A stretch of DNA of 64,000 nucleotides from Shimia sp. (GCF_022448905.1 NZ_JAKVCW010000004.1:62001-126000), one strand, 5' to 3'; counted from the stretch's first letter, positions 37,478-45,468 are shown. Program-made: numbers and translations. Notes: a model not told the origin generated them from the sequence alone.

Positions 37478-37525
37478 AAATGTCAGACAATTAAACGCGC
37501 AGCAAACACTAAATGTCAGACAATT
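37478..37525. promoter_or_regulatory. Paired operator for the GntR-family regulator
   Basis: AAATGTCAGACAATT occurs twice (37478-37492 and 37511-37525), 33 bp apart, about three helical turns. Each contains the palindrome TGTC-A-GACA, the kind of half-site pair bound by FadR/FCD-type GntR dimers. It lies between the divergent starts of the DUF2182-dmdA-acuI operon and the regulator gene. The second copy touches the regulator's TTG start. Confidence 0.8.
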
Positions 37526-38252
37526 GAAAATAGACCCCAAGAACAAAGCCGACCTCTCCGCACAAATCGCCAAAGCCATCCGCGATGCGATTATCTCCGG
37601 TGACATGATTGTCGACGAACGCCTGCCCTCGGAATCTGAGCTGGCTGACCAATTTGACGTCTCTCGCCCCACCGTGCGCGAGGCGCTCAAACGCCTGGCG
37701 GCGCAGAACCTGATCCGCACCCAACGCGGCGCCACCGGCGGGGCCTTTGTGCGGCGCCTGTCATATGATGAGGCTTACGCGCAGCAAATCACAACCAGCA
37801 CGCTTCTGCTGTCTATGAACGCAGTGGATTTTGAAACCGCCTGCGAAGCCCGCTTTGCCTTGGAGCGCGCTTGCGCGCCCTTGTCGGCCCAACGCCGCAC
37901 ACCAGATCATCTCGCCACGATGCGCGCGGAAATCCACCGCCAGGCGCAGCCGGGCCTCTCCGACGAGCGCTTCTGTGACAGTGACGTGGCCTTTCACCGC
38001 GCGCTTGTGGATGGCGCCAACAACCCGGTCCTGTCTTACCAACTCGCCGGCGCCGTGGAAGCCATGCAGCCCCTGATGAATATGATCACCTTCACACAGC
38101 GCAACCGCGATGTGATCATCGGCCTGCACACCCGCATTGCCGACGCCTTGGAAATGCAAAACAGCGCGGACGCCGATGAGGCCCTAGCGGAACTCACGGC
38201 TTACACGCTCACGCTGGGTGAAGAGGCCATGGAGGCCCGCGCACGGCGATAA
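37524..38252 (+). CDS. GntR family regulator (FadR/FCD subfamily)
   Basis: Winged-helix repressor or activator of 242 aa. DNA-binding domain: LSAQIAKAIRDAIISGDMIVDERLPSESELADQFDVSRPTVREALKRLAAQNLIRTQRGATGGAFV (about 11-76, the canonical GntR pattern). The C-terminal FCD ligand domain (about 100-235) has the metal-coordinating D-x3-H pattern in CDSDVAFHRAL. TTG 37524 is the only plausible start: an in-frame stop precedes it and no ATG follows before the DNA-binding domain. No ribosome site is evident, so the message may be leaderless or nearly so. Likely controls the divergent dmdA operon and itself. Confidence 0.88.
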   Translation: MKIDPKNKADLSAQIAKAIRDAIISGDMIVDERLPSESELADQFDVSRPTVREALKRLAAQNLIRTQRGATGGAFVRRLSYDEAYAQQITTSTLLLSMNAVDFETACEARFALERACAPLSAQRRTPDHLATMRAEIHRQAQPGLSDERFCDSDVAFHRALVDGANNPVLSYQLAGAVEAMQPLMNMITFTQRNRDVIIGLHTRIADALEMQNSADADEALAELTAYTLTLGEEAMEARARR

Positions 38253-38349
38253 ACGCATGGGCACTCACAAACATGTGCACTGAAAATCTCAACGCCTGTG
38301 GCACACTGCGGCAAGGACCACCACCCCAGCCGTGCCACAGGAGTTTGCC

Positions 38350-38835
38350 ATGTACACGCCCTACTACAATCGCCGCTGTTTTTTGATTGGTGCTGGTCTA
38401 TCCACTGCTCTGGTCGCCTCGGGGATGTCTTCACCTGCTCTCGCACAGTCTTTGAAACCAACTCAAACGATGCGGGGCGGTTCAAACAACTACCGTCCAA
38501 ACGCGCCTTTTGTCGAAAAGCTTGGTGATGGGTTTCATATTTCCGGCAAAGTCCGTCTGGCGGGTCAAGGCCAACCCATTCAAAATGCCCGTATCCAAAT
38601 CTGGGCGGCAACCACGATTGGCGGAGAACGCGAACCGCGCAACCATGGATCCGTTCTCACTCAGGCAGACGGGTCCTATCATCTGGAAATGCACCAGATT
38701 GTGCCAAACTTTGGCCAACCGCACGCACATCTTGCCTATGATGACGGCACCTTCAAAACGGTCTTTCTGCGCCCTTTTATGCCAAGTGCACGAGACACAT
38801 CGCTAAACGTCGACTTTGTCCTCACGCGGGCATGA
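38350..38835 (+). CDS. Tat-exported intradiol-dioxygenase-like protein
   Basis: 161 aa from ATG 38350 with a CAGGAG ribosome site. N-terminal twin-arginine signal YNRRCFLIGAGLSTALVASG followed by SPALAQ. The mature part resembles the beta-sandwich of intradiol ring-cleavage dioxygenases: GKVRLAGQGQPIQNARIQIWAA, GSVLTQADGSYHLEM, PHAHLAYDDG. The usual two Tyr and two His iron ligands cannot all be placed (His residues in QPHAHLAY fit), so catalytic activity is uncertain. Ten bases upstream of a ferric-reductase-like membrane protein, probably one operon. Confidence 0.7.
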   Translation: MYTPYYNRRCFLIGAGLSTALVASGMSSPALAQSLKPTQTMRGGSNNYRPNAPFVEKLGDGFHISGKVRLAGQGQPIQNARIQIWAATTIGGEREPRNHGSVLTQADGSYHLEMHQIVPNFGQPHAHLAYDDGTFKTVFLRPFMPSARDTSLNVDFVLTRA

Positions 38836-38845
38836 TCTTCCCATA

Positions 38846-39442
38846 ATGGCCAAGACAGCTTTGATCTGGAGTGCGTTGGTCCTTGCTTTGCTGTTGCCTT
38901 TGGTGATCGCAGCGCAAAGCCCGTATCTTGAATATAGAGAGTCGACATACATTGCGGCCGGGTTTGCTGGCATACTTGGACTCATACTGTTCCTTTTGCA
39001 GCCGCTGCTCGCAGGCGGCCATATTCCTGGGCTCAGGCCTCGCACCGCACGTATTTGGCATCGCGCCACAGGCAGCGTCATCGTTCTCGCGGTGGTGGCA
39101 CATGTCGGCGGCCTTTACCTGACAAGCCCACCGGATACGCTTGACGCGCTGCTCCTCGTCTCCCCGACACCGTTTTCTCTTTACGGAGTCGTTGCGCTCT
39201 GGGGCATGATCATCACGACCGTCCTAGTTATGTTACGGCGCCACTTGCCCTTGCGTTTTCTGCATTGGGCTATTCTTCACAATGTGCTTGCTGAGATCAT
39301 TGTTATTTCAACCGTCGTGCATGCACTGCTGATCGAAGGCACCATGGGATCGGTCAGCAAATGGATAACATGCCTCGCTGTAGTCGGGACGACGCTTTGG
39401 GTCGTCTGGGACATGCGCGTGGTTCGCCGCTGGCGTAGGTAA
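38846..39442 (+). CDS. Ferric-reductase-like transmembrane protein
   Basis: 198 aa with about six membrane helices. Histidines in IWHRATGSVIVLAVVAHVGG and in FLHWAILHNVLAEIIVISTVVHALL fall at positions suited to binding two b-type hemes, the pattern of the ferric reductase-like domain (as in YedZ/MsrQ and NOX-type proteins). No flavin or NAD domain is attached. It would need an electron partner. Its neighbour, a Tat-exported protein, may be the periplasmic acceptor. ATG 38846 chosen because it immediately precedes the first helix. Confidence 0.75.
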   Translation: MAKTALIWSALVLALLLPLVIAAQSPYLEYRESTYIAAGFAGILGLILFLLQPLLAGGHIPGLRPRTARIWHRATGSVIVLAVVAHVGGLYLTSPPDTLDALLLVSPTPFSLYGVVALWGMIITTVLVMLRRHLPLRFLHWAILHNVLAEIIVISTVVHALLIEGTMGSVSKWITCLAVVGTTLWVVWDMRVVRRWRR

Positions 39443-39520
39443 TAAACCTGCTTGCACCCAACACGGGATGCGGGTTTTCTCCGCCCAAACGGTTTCAAAG
39501 CCGCTCAACAGGAGACTCAC

Positions 39521-40174
39521 ATGCGCCCGACCGACCATCTGCGCACCCTTGCGGGTGACGATTGGACCGCCGCCACCACGCACCCGTTCTGTACCGAACT
39601 GGCAGAGGGCACCCTGCCCCTGGAAAAAATGCGCTGGTATCTGGCGCAGGACTATCAGTTTGTCGGCAACTTTGTGCGCCTGCTCGCCAGCGCCATTGCC
39701 CATGCACCCACTTTGGCCGACTCGGTCCCCGCCGCACAATTTCTGGCGCTCGTGACCGGTCCGGAAAACACCTACTTCTTGCGCTCCTTTGAGGCACTCG
39801 ACATGAGTGACGCAGAGCAAAACGCGCCACCTGCCCCGCCCACCGAAGGCTTCAACGCGTTGATGGCCGAAGCCGCCGCCTCAGGTCGTTATGAGTTGAT
39901 GCTCGCCGTGTTGGTTGTGGCCGAATGGGTCTACTTAAGCTGGGCCACCCCCGTGCACCCACCCAAAGACGAGCTGCCATTCTATTTTGCTGAATGGATC
40001 ACGCTGCATGCTGGCGAAGGCTTTGAAGGTGTCGTGGAATACCTGCGCTCTCAACTGGACGCCGTGTGGCCAACTCTGTCCACTAAGGCGCAAAGTGAAG
40101 TGGAAGCGCTCTTCCTGCGGGCCGTGAAGCTGGAACGGGATTTCTGGGACGCCTCCTACGCGGATCATAGTTAA
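39521..40174 (+). CDS. tenA: TenA family protein
   Basis: 217-aa helical protein of the TenA/thiaminase II family, which salvages thiamin pyrimidine by hydrolysing aminopyrimidines. TTHPFCTELAEGTLPLEKMRWYLAQDYQFVGNFVRLLASAIAHAP is the N-terminal signature. The active-site cysteine of classical TenA is absent from the LVVAEWVYLSWA region, so this looks like the TenA_E type. No other thi genes are in the window. GGAG ribosome site before ATG 39521. Confidence 0.83.
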   Translation: MRPTDHLRTLAGDDWTAATTHPFCTELAEGTLPLEKMRWYLAQDYQFVGNFVRLLASAIAHAPTLADSVPAAQFLALVTGPENTYFLRSFEALDMSDAEQNAPPAPPTEGFNALMAEAAASGRYELMLAVLVVAEWVYLSWATPVHPPKDELPFYFAEWITLHAGEGFEGVVEYLRSQLDAVWPTLSTKAQSEVEALFLRAVKLERDFWDASYADHS

Positions 40175-40302
40175 CGCAGCTTAACCTTTGGGGGCGCAAC
40201 GCACGGTCCGGTAACCTCAGCCGGGCCGTCAGATACCCCACCTCCGCGATACAGTCGCTATACAGACAATTTACAGACGTGCCAAAAACCGGTTAACGGC
40301 GC

Positions 40303-40331
40303 TTGCACCCCCCGCGCAACACCACTATCTA
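40303..40331 (+). promoter_or_regulatory. Sigma-70 promoter of ssrA
   Basis: TTGCAC (40303-40308), 17-base spacer, TATCTA (40326-40331), placing transcription start near 40338, just upstream of the tmRNA acceptor piece. Confidence 0.7.
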
Positions 40332-40337
40332 TGGGGT

Positions 40338-40650
40338 GTTCCCTGGGGAACTATGGACATAAACGCGCTTGTAATAAACGGATCGGACCCGGGGGCGGTA
40401 CCCGGCGTCTCCACCAAACATCCTTCATTTGGGGATCATGGGGACGAAATAGGATCGACGGACGTCTAAAGAAGTTAGCTTTGTCTCGGCTGTCTGCCAC
40501 CGTTATCGGCGAAAACTGTACAATTGCAAATGACAATCGTGCTCCGGTAGCAGTCGCTGCGTAAGCAGTGCCTAACACCGAAATCTAAGTCCTGACGCTA
40601 GCTGCCTCAGGCGGGGTCCGCAGGAACCTGGCAACAGAATCCTGCACTTT
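40338..40650 (+). ncRNA. ssrA: Transfer-messenger RNA, circularly permuted (two-piece) form
   Basis: Rescues stalled ribosomes and tags the peptide for proteolysis. The gene is permuted, as in all alphaproteobacteria. The acceptor piece comes first and ends CGTCTCC-A-CCA (40406-40416). A T-stem CCGGG/CCCGG with a 7-base loop precedes it. The coding piece starts GGGGACG at 40440. These form a 7-bp acceptor stem with G3-U70, the alanine identity pair. The resume codon GCA at 40526 opens the tag ANDNRAPVAVAA, stop at 40562-40564. The 23 bases between the pieces are removed in processing. Outer ends are approximate. Confidence 0.93.
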
Positions 40651-40877
40651 TCCACCCAAACTTATTAAATTAACCGAGTCGCTTATTGGGTGTGGAAGGC
40701 GTTAATTTTTCAACGAAAAATGGTTAATTTGAGGCTCGGCATTAATACTTCGGCGTCAAAATTGCTTTATTTGTTAAAAATCGCAATTTCGCCACGATTT
40801 GACCTTTCTTTTTAACCTTTCGCTTACTCTTTGGACCGTAGCGTCTGCTTTGGGGATACAACTGGAAGGCACTCAAA
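40651..40877. other. AT-rich promoter region after ssrA
   Basis: Noncoding, rich in TTAA and A/T runs (for example near 40666-40780). It probably holds the 3' processing region of tmRNA and the promoter of the next gene. No T-tailed hairpin terminator is evident. Confidence 0.4.
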
Positions 40878-41309
40878 ATGTCTGTAGATAAACAGCAAGT
40901 AATCGAAGATTGGTTCCGGCGTGTTTGGGTAGAAGCCGATATGGACGCCATCGACGAGATGTTCCGTCCTGATAGTAAAGCCGAAGGCGTTTTGCCGGGC
41001 TTTGATGTGGGTCCGGACGATTTCCGGGAAATGGCAAGCATGTATCTGGCCTTGGTCGAAGATCCTATTGTCTGTGTGGAGAAGGTCATGGTGGACGGCG
41101 ATTGGGCCGCAGCCCTCTGGACCATGAGCATTCTCAACCCGGTCAGCGGCGATCGCATCACCGGCTTTGGTCAACTCTTTGTGCGTTTTGAAGGCGCGCT
41201 CATGGTAGAAGCTTATAATAACTTTGATTTGGTTGCCTTTTTCGAGAAAATGGGCTTCCTCCCGGAGCAGACCATGGCCATGTGTCTGACTGGGCAAAAG
41301 GTCGCCTAA
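40878..41309 (+). CDS. SnoaL/NTF2-fold protein
   Basis: 143-aa protein with the alpha+beta cone fold seen in SnoaL-like and ester-cyclase-like proteins: QQVIEDWFRRVWVEADMDAIDEMFRPD (N-terminal helices), then MVDGDWAAALWTMSI and GQLFVRFEGALMVEAYNNFDLVAFFEKMG. Function is unspecific: members are enzymes, binding proteins or scaffold domains. Monocistronic as far as can be seen, preceded by an AT-rich promoter region; chrA follows 51 bases downstream. Confidence 0.75.
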   Translation: MSVDKQQVIEDWFRRVWVEADMDAIDEMFRPDSKAEGVLPGFDVGPDDFREMASMYLALVEDPIVCVEKVMVDGDWAAALWTMSILNPVSGDRITGFGQLFVRFEGALMVEAYNNFDLVAFFEKMGFLPEQTMAMCLTGQKVA

Positions 41310-41360
41310 AGCCACCAAAAACACCTTGCATCCGAGGTATCGTGCGCTAGCCATAGAGCC

Positions 41361-42617
41361 ATGACGCAGATGCCCTCTTTCTCCGACTTACTGCGCGTCT
41401 TCGGACGCATCGGCCTCCTGTCTTTTGGCGGCCCCGCAGCACAAATCGGATTGATGCACCAGGAGCTTGTCGACCGCTCGGGGTGGCTGAAAGAGAAAGA
41501 ATTTCTCGGCGCCCTGTCTTTCTGTATGCTTTTACCTGGCCCTGAAGCCATGCAACTCGCCACATTCTGTGGCTGGAAGTTGCGCGGCACGCTCGGCGGC
41601 GTTATCGCTGGCAGCCTGTTTGTGCTGCCCGGTGCCGCTTTGATCTTCTCTTTGGTTGCAGGCTACGCCGCTTTTGGCGACCTCCCATTGGTCGCCTCAG
41701 CCTTTCTTGGCGTCAAAGCCGCGGTTGTGGCGATCATCGTGCAAGCTTTGTTAGGTTTGTCGCGCAAGGTACTGACAAATAGAACAAACGCGGCAGTTGC
41801 ACTGGCAAGCTTCGCCGCGTTGTATTCAGCGATCCTGCCCTTTCCGGCCGTCATTGTCCTGGCTGCGGCTTTGGGATTTGTTTTGTCCCGGCAGTCAGCA
41901 ACACCGGACTTAGACACCAGCCGAAACCACGTTGCAAACCCGTGGAGGCAAACTGTCACCGCTGTCGTTGTTTGGGGGCTGCTTTGGCTGGCTCCCGTGG
42001 TCTTTGCAGTGTCTGCCGGTGGTTTCCTCAAAGACATTGCGCTGTTCTTTTCGCAACTGGCCGTGGTCACGTTTGGCGGCGCTTACGCTGTGCTGGCCTA
42101 TATGGTGCAAGCTGTGGTGCAGGACTTCGGCTGGCTCACCACCGATCAAATGATGGATGCGCTTGGCTTGGCCGAAACCACCCCTGGCCCGTTGATCCTC
42201 GTCACCCAGTTTGTCGCCACGCTGGCTGGCCAACTTCAGGGCGGGGCCAGTCTTGCGCTGACCGCTGGCCTGCTGGCGCTGTGGTGCACCTTTATCCCCT
42301 GTTTTCTTTGGATTTTTGCCGGCGCGCCGCACGTCTCTCGGATTTTGTCTAACCCACGCCTCAGCTCTGCACTCACCCTGATTTCCGCCGCCGTACTGGG
42401 TGTGATTGCCAACTTGAGCCTGTGGTTCACACTCAACCTCCTGTTTGCCGAAACCACTTCAAGCCCCATCGGCGCCCTGCCCGTCCTGGCCAGTTTTGAT
42501 CCCATCGCCGGTGTCCTGACCGTCGCGGCAATCTTTGCGATGCTGAAGCTGCGCCTGCCACTTCTTGTTGTGCTAGCGCTCTCAACCGTCGTCGCGATGA
42601 CAATTGGTCTGCTTTAG
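41361..42617 (+). CDS. chrA: Chromate transporter ChrA (bidomain)
   Basis: Inner-membrane chromate efflux protein of the CHR superfamily, 418 aa, with two homologous halves. Half one: FGRIGLLSFGGPAAQIGLMHQELVDRSGWL...CMLLPGPEAMQLATFCGW. Half two: LFFSQLAVVTFGGAYAVLAYMVQAVVQDFGWLTTDQMMDALGLAETTPGPLILVTQFV. The repeated FGG, G-P-E/L and PGP motifs define the family. No chrB regulator lies beside it. The specificity (chromate or sulfate-like anions) cannot be read from sequence. Confidence 0.92.
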   Translation: MTQMPSFSDLLRVFGRIGLLSFGGPAAQIGLMHQELVDRSGWLKEKEFLGALSFCMLLPGPEAMQLATFCGWKLRGTLGGVIAGSLFVLPGAALIFSLVAGYAAFGDLPLVASAFLGVKAAVVAIIVQALLGLSRKVLTNRTNAAVALASFAALYSAILPFPAVIVLAAALGFVLSRQSATPDLDTSRNHVANPWRQTVTAVVVWGLLWLAPVVFAVSAGGFLKDIALFFSQLAVVTFGGAYAVLAYMVQAVVQDFGWLTTDQMMDALGLAETTPGPLILVTQFVATLAGQLQGGASLALTAGLLALWCTFIPCFLWIFAGAPHVSRILSNPRLSSALTLISAAVLGVIANLSLWFTLNLLFAETTSSPIGALPVLASFDPIAGVLTVAAIFAMLKLRLPLLVVLALSTVVAMTIGLL

Positions 42618-42697
42618 GCCAACTTTTTGCGCTGGATCATCTTTCGTTTCCCGCGCAATGGTCTATTGTCAACATAACAGACTATCGGAGCACTGCC

Positions 42698-43168
42698 ATG
42701 TCCGGGACCATCGACTACGGAAATCTCATGCATCGCGCGATGCGCAGCTTGATTCAGACGGTTTTGGCCGATGTTCAACAGAACGGCCTGCCCGGCGAGC
42801 ACCATTTCTTCATCACTTTTGACACCCAGCACCCGGACGTTGAAATTGCGGAATGGCTGTCGGACCGCTACCCCGGCGAAATGACTGTGGTGATGCAGCA
42901 CTGGTATGACAATCTGACCGTCACAGACGAAGGCTTCGCGGTGACGTTGAACTTCGGCGACGCGCCAGAACCTCTTTATATTCCTTACAATTCTATCAAG
43001 ACCTTTGTGGACCCCTCGGTGGAATTTGGCCTGCGGTTTGAAACCCAGGACGAGGACGAAGCCGAAGACGTGCTTGATGAGCTGCCTGAGGAAATCAACC
43101 TCGAAGAGATCGTCGAAGAGCCTCGAAAGGACGCCGAAGTGGTGTCTCTGGACAGCTTCCGTAAGTGA
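42698..43168 (+). CDS. sspB: ClpXP adaptor protein SspB (alphaproteobacterial type)
   Basis: Adaptor that binds ssrA-tagged proteins and brings them to ClpXP. 156 aa. MHRAMRSLIQTVLADVQQNGLPGEHHFFITFDTQHPDVEI and VVMQHWYDNLTVTDEGFAVTLNF are the substrate-binding core. An acidic linker (EDEAEDVLDELPEEINLEEIVEE) leads to the C-terminal ClpX-binding tail VVSLDSFRK. This layout matches SspB-alpha as known from Caulobacter. The tmRNA gene lies 2 kb upstream on the same strand. Confidence 0.92.
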   Translation: MSGTIDYGNLMHRAMRSLIQTVLADVQQNGLPGEHHFFITFDTQHPDVEIAEWLSDRYPGEMTVVMQHWYDNLTVTDEGFAVTLNFGDAPEPLYIPYNSIKTFVDPSVEFGLRFETQDEDEAEDVLDELPEEINLEEIVEEPRKDAEVVSLDSFRK

Positions 43169-43338
43169 TCCTTTTGGCCATACGTGCCGCATTTTGGACT
43201 TCACGCCTACCTGGACACAAAACCTCGGCAAAAAGGGCCGATTTGCCGCGCCTTGTTAGCGGTATCCCACGGTATACAGTATTGCACTTTGCCCCACTTC
43301 CGGTATGACACTCCTGACATTTTTTACCGGAGGTCGTC

Positions 43339-44733
43339 ATGGCAGATACCCGTACTGAAACCGACAGCTTTGGCCCACTAGAGGTCCCTTCCGACAAGTA
43401 TTGGGGCGCACAGACCCAGCGCTCGATCATGAACTTCCCAATTGGTTGGGAAAAGCAGCCCGTCGCCATCGTGCGCGCGCTTGGCGTGATCAAGCAGGCT
43501 TGCGCCATGCAGAACAAAGCCACCGGCAAGATGGACGCGAAAATCGCGGACGCCGTCATTCAGGCTGCGTCCGAAGTTGTTGCCGGTAAGTTTGACGACA
43601 ACTTCCCATTGGTGGTTTGGCAAACCGGCTCCGGTACCCAGTCCAACATGAACTCCAACGAGGTGATCGCAAACCGCGCAATCGAAATCCTCGGCGGTAT
43701 GATTGGCTCCAAAGACCCAGTGCACCCTAACGATCACTGCAACATGGGCCAGTCCTCCAACGACACCTTCCCAACCGCCATGCACATCGCCGCCGCGATG
43801 ACAGTGCGCGACGTACTTCTGCCGGGCTTGAACAAGCTGGCAGAGGGTCTGGAAGCAAAGTCCGAAGAGTTCAAAGACATCATCAAGATCGGCCGGACCC
43901 ACACCCAGGATGCGACCCCGCTAACTTTGGGCCAGGAATTCGGTGGTTATGCACACCAGATCCGTCAGGGCATCGCCCGTGTCGAGGCAGCTCTGCCAGG
44001 TATCTATGAACTGGCACAAGGTGGCACCGCGGTGGGCACCGGCCTGAACACCCAACCGGGTTGGGGTGAAGCCGTGGCAGGTCATATGGCCGAGATCACC
44101 GGCCTGCCCTTCGTCACTGCGCCAAACAAATTCGAAGCGCTTGCAGCGCATGACGCCATGGTCTTCATGTCCGGCGCTTTGGCCACTGTAGCGGGCGCGA
44201 TGTACAAAATCGCCAACGACATCCGCTTCCTGGGCTCCGGCCCGCGCTCCGGTTTGGGCGAATTGATCCTGCCGGAAAACGAGCCAGGCTCCTCGATCAT
44301 GCCAGGCAAAGTGAACCCAACCCAGGCCGAAGCGATGACCCAAGTCGCCGCCCACGTCATGGGCAACAACGCCGCCATGACCTTTGCTGGCTCTCAAGGG
44401 CACTTCGAGCTGAACGTCTACAACCCGATGATGTCCTACAACCTGCTGCAATCCATGCAGCTTTTGGGCGATGTGGCGGACAGCTTCACTGAGCGTATGC
44501 TAAACGGCATCAAAGCCAACGAGCCACGCATCGACAAGCTGATGAAAGAAAGCCTGATGCTGGTGACAGCTTTGGCCCCAACCATTGGCTATGACAACGC
44601 GACCACCGTGGCCAAGACCGCCCACAAAAACGGCACCACGCTGAAGGAAGAAGCCATCGCGCTTGGCTTTGTCGATGAAGCGACTTTTGATGCGGTTGTG
44701 CGCCCAGAGCAGATGATTGGCCCCAAAGACTGA
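43339..44733 (+). CDS. fumC: Fumarate hydratase, class II
   Basis: TCA-cycle enzyme interconverting fumarate and malate; iron-independent tetramer. 464 aa. [25 protein letters not shown] at the N-terminus, [54 protein letters not shown], and the fumarase/aspartase signature [11 protein letters not shown] with the catalytic serine. No frameshift. It ends at a strong terminator and appears monocistronic. Confidence 0.97.
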   Translation: MADTRTETDSFGPLEVPSDKYWGAQTQRSIMNFPIGWEKQPVAIVRALGVIKQACAMQNKATGKMDAKIADAVIQAASEVVAGKFDDNFPLVVWQTGSGTQSNMNSNEVIANRAIEILGGMIGSKDPVHPNDHCNMGQSSNDTFPTAMHIAAAMTVRDVLLPGLNKLAEGLEAKSEEFKDIIKIGRTHTQDATPLTLGQEFGGYAHQIRQGIARVEAALPGIYELAQGGTAVGTGLNTQPGWGEAVAGHMAEITGLPFVTAPNKFEALAAHDAMVFMSGALATVAGAMYKIANDIRFLGSGPRSGLGELILPENEPGSSIMPGKVNPTQAEAMTQVAAHVMGNNAAMTFAGSQGHFELNVYNPMMSYNLLQSMQLLGDVADSFTERMLNGIKANEPRIDKLMKESLMLVTALAPTIGYDNATTVAKTAHKNGTTLKEEAIALGFVDEATFDAVVRPEQMIGPKD

Positions 44734-44755
44734 TCTCTGACAGCAAAAACAATTC

Positions 44756-44791
44756 AAAGGCGGCTCAACCCTGAGCCGCCTTTACTTTTTT
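44756..44791 (+). terminator. Rho-independent terminator after fumC
   Basis: Twelve-base stem AAAGGCGGCTCA (44756-44767) / TGAGCCGCCTTT (44772-44783), loop ACCC, then TTTACTTTTTTC. Confidence 0.93.
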
Positions 44792-44851
44792 CGACGGAAA
44801 AATCATGGCCAAGCGTTTGAAATTCAACAACAGCCACCCTAGGTAACTGCC

Positions 44852-44989
44852 ATGAAAAAACAGAGCATCCGTCCCCTCCACCTGATCCTCATCCTGATTA
44901 TGGGTGGACTGTCCCTGGCCACGACGCCGGTGTTCGCCATGGTGATTGACGAGATCACCACCTGCGAGGCCGAGGCCATCTTCTCTTAA
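44852..44989 (+). CDS. Small secreted protein (45 aa)
   Basis: Short frame encoding MKKQSIRPLHLILILIMGG, then a hydrophobic run ending ATTPVFAMVIDEITTCEAEAIFS. It has the charged start, hydrophobic core and A-x-A-like site (VFA) of a signal peptide, leaving a mature peptide of only about 15 residues with one cysteine. Ribosome site weak (AGGTAAC). Unrecognised; could be a small membrane peptide. Coding status rests on the signal-peptide shape alone. Confidence 0.4.
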   Translation: MKKQSIRPLHLILILIMGGLSLATTPVFAMVIDEITTCEAEAIFS

Positions 44990-45036
44990 ACATGGACTGT
45001 CTGGGCAATCTCACGTTTTGCAAGTAACCTGCAGAC

Positions 45037-45207
45037 ATGAGTGTGGTGAATCTCAACAAGTTCCGCAAAGCCAAAGCCCGCGCTGACGAAAAAGCGCAGG
45101 CAGATCAAAACGCCGTGAAATTTGGCCGAACCAAAGCTCAGAAAAAACTGGAAGGTTCGCAGGCAGAGAAAACCCGCCGGGATCTGGACGGAAAAGAACG
45201 CGAATGA
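45037..45207 (+). CDS. DUF4169 small protein
   Basis: 56-aa highly charged protein: MSVVNLNKFRKAKARADEKA, then QADQNAVKFGRTKAQKKLEGSQ and a basic/acidic tail. The NLNKFRKAKAR..A..NAVKFGRTKA.K pattern identifies DUF4169, a small alphaproteobacterial family of unknown function. Its stop overlaps the start of a ribbon-helix-helix gene by 4 bases (ATGA), the usual pairing, so the two are made together. Confidence 0.82.
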   Translation: MSVVNLNKFRKAKARADEKAQADQNAVKFGRTKAQKKLEGSQAEKTRRDLDGKERE

Positions 45208-45434
45208 GCCGGCCAATCAAGCGCTCTCTCACGCTGCGTGGTCACCGCACTAGCGTGTCCTTAGAGGATGATTTCTGGCGCGCCTTTCGCGACATTGCGG
45301 AAGAAAAAAACATCCCAATCAATGCGCTTGCCGCGCAAATCGATGCGGAGCGCGATCTGGACGCCGGGCTTGCCACGGCGATACGCCTCTACGTTCTCGC
45401 CTATTTCCGCGGCCAAGCTTCAGTCGGTTCCTAA
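45204..45434 (+). CDS. Ribbon-helix-helix domain protein (RHH_4 type)
   Basis: 76-aa protein. KRSLTLRGHRTSVSLEDDFWRAFRDIAEEKNIPINALAAQIDAER is the ribbon followed by two helices, as in the RHH_4 group of predicted DNA-binding proteins; LATAIRLYVLAYFRGQ ends the fold. It is translationally coupled to DUF4169. No toxin-like neighbour is seen, so a toxin-antitoxin role is not supported. Confidence 0.82.
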   Translation: MSRPIKRSLTLRGHRTSVSLEDDFWRAFRDIAEEKNIPINALAAQIDAERDLDAGLATAIRLYVLAYFRGQASVGS

Positions 45435-45468
45435 AAAACACCCGCCGGAGCACTGCCCAAAAGGTGTT

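Noticed and set aside
40170-40186. TTAA-N6-TTAACC as a CtrA binding site at the end of tenA
   Set aside because: The known full site needs a 7-base spacer, and the position overlaps a stop codon rather than a promoter.
40331-40564. A 77-codon frame ending in ANDNRAPVAVAA, which could be read as a small protein
   Set aside because: It is the tmRNA gene; the last codons are the proteolysis tag read only after trans-translation, and the RNA structure elements explain the sequence.
45204-45434. Ribbon-helix-helix protein as an antitoxin
   Set aside because: Its partner is DUF4169, not a toxin family, and the gene pair lacks the typical layout of a toxin-antitoxin operon.
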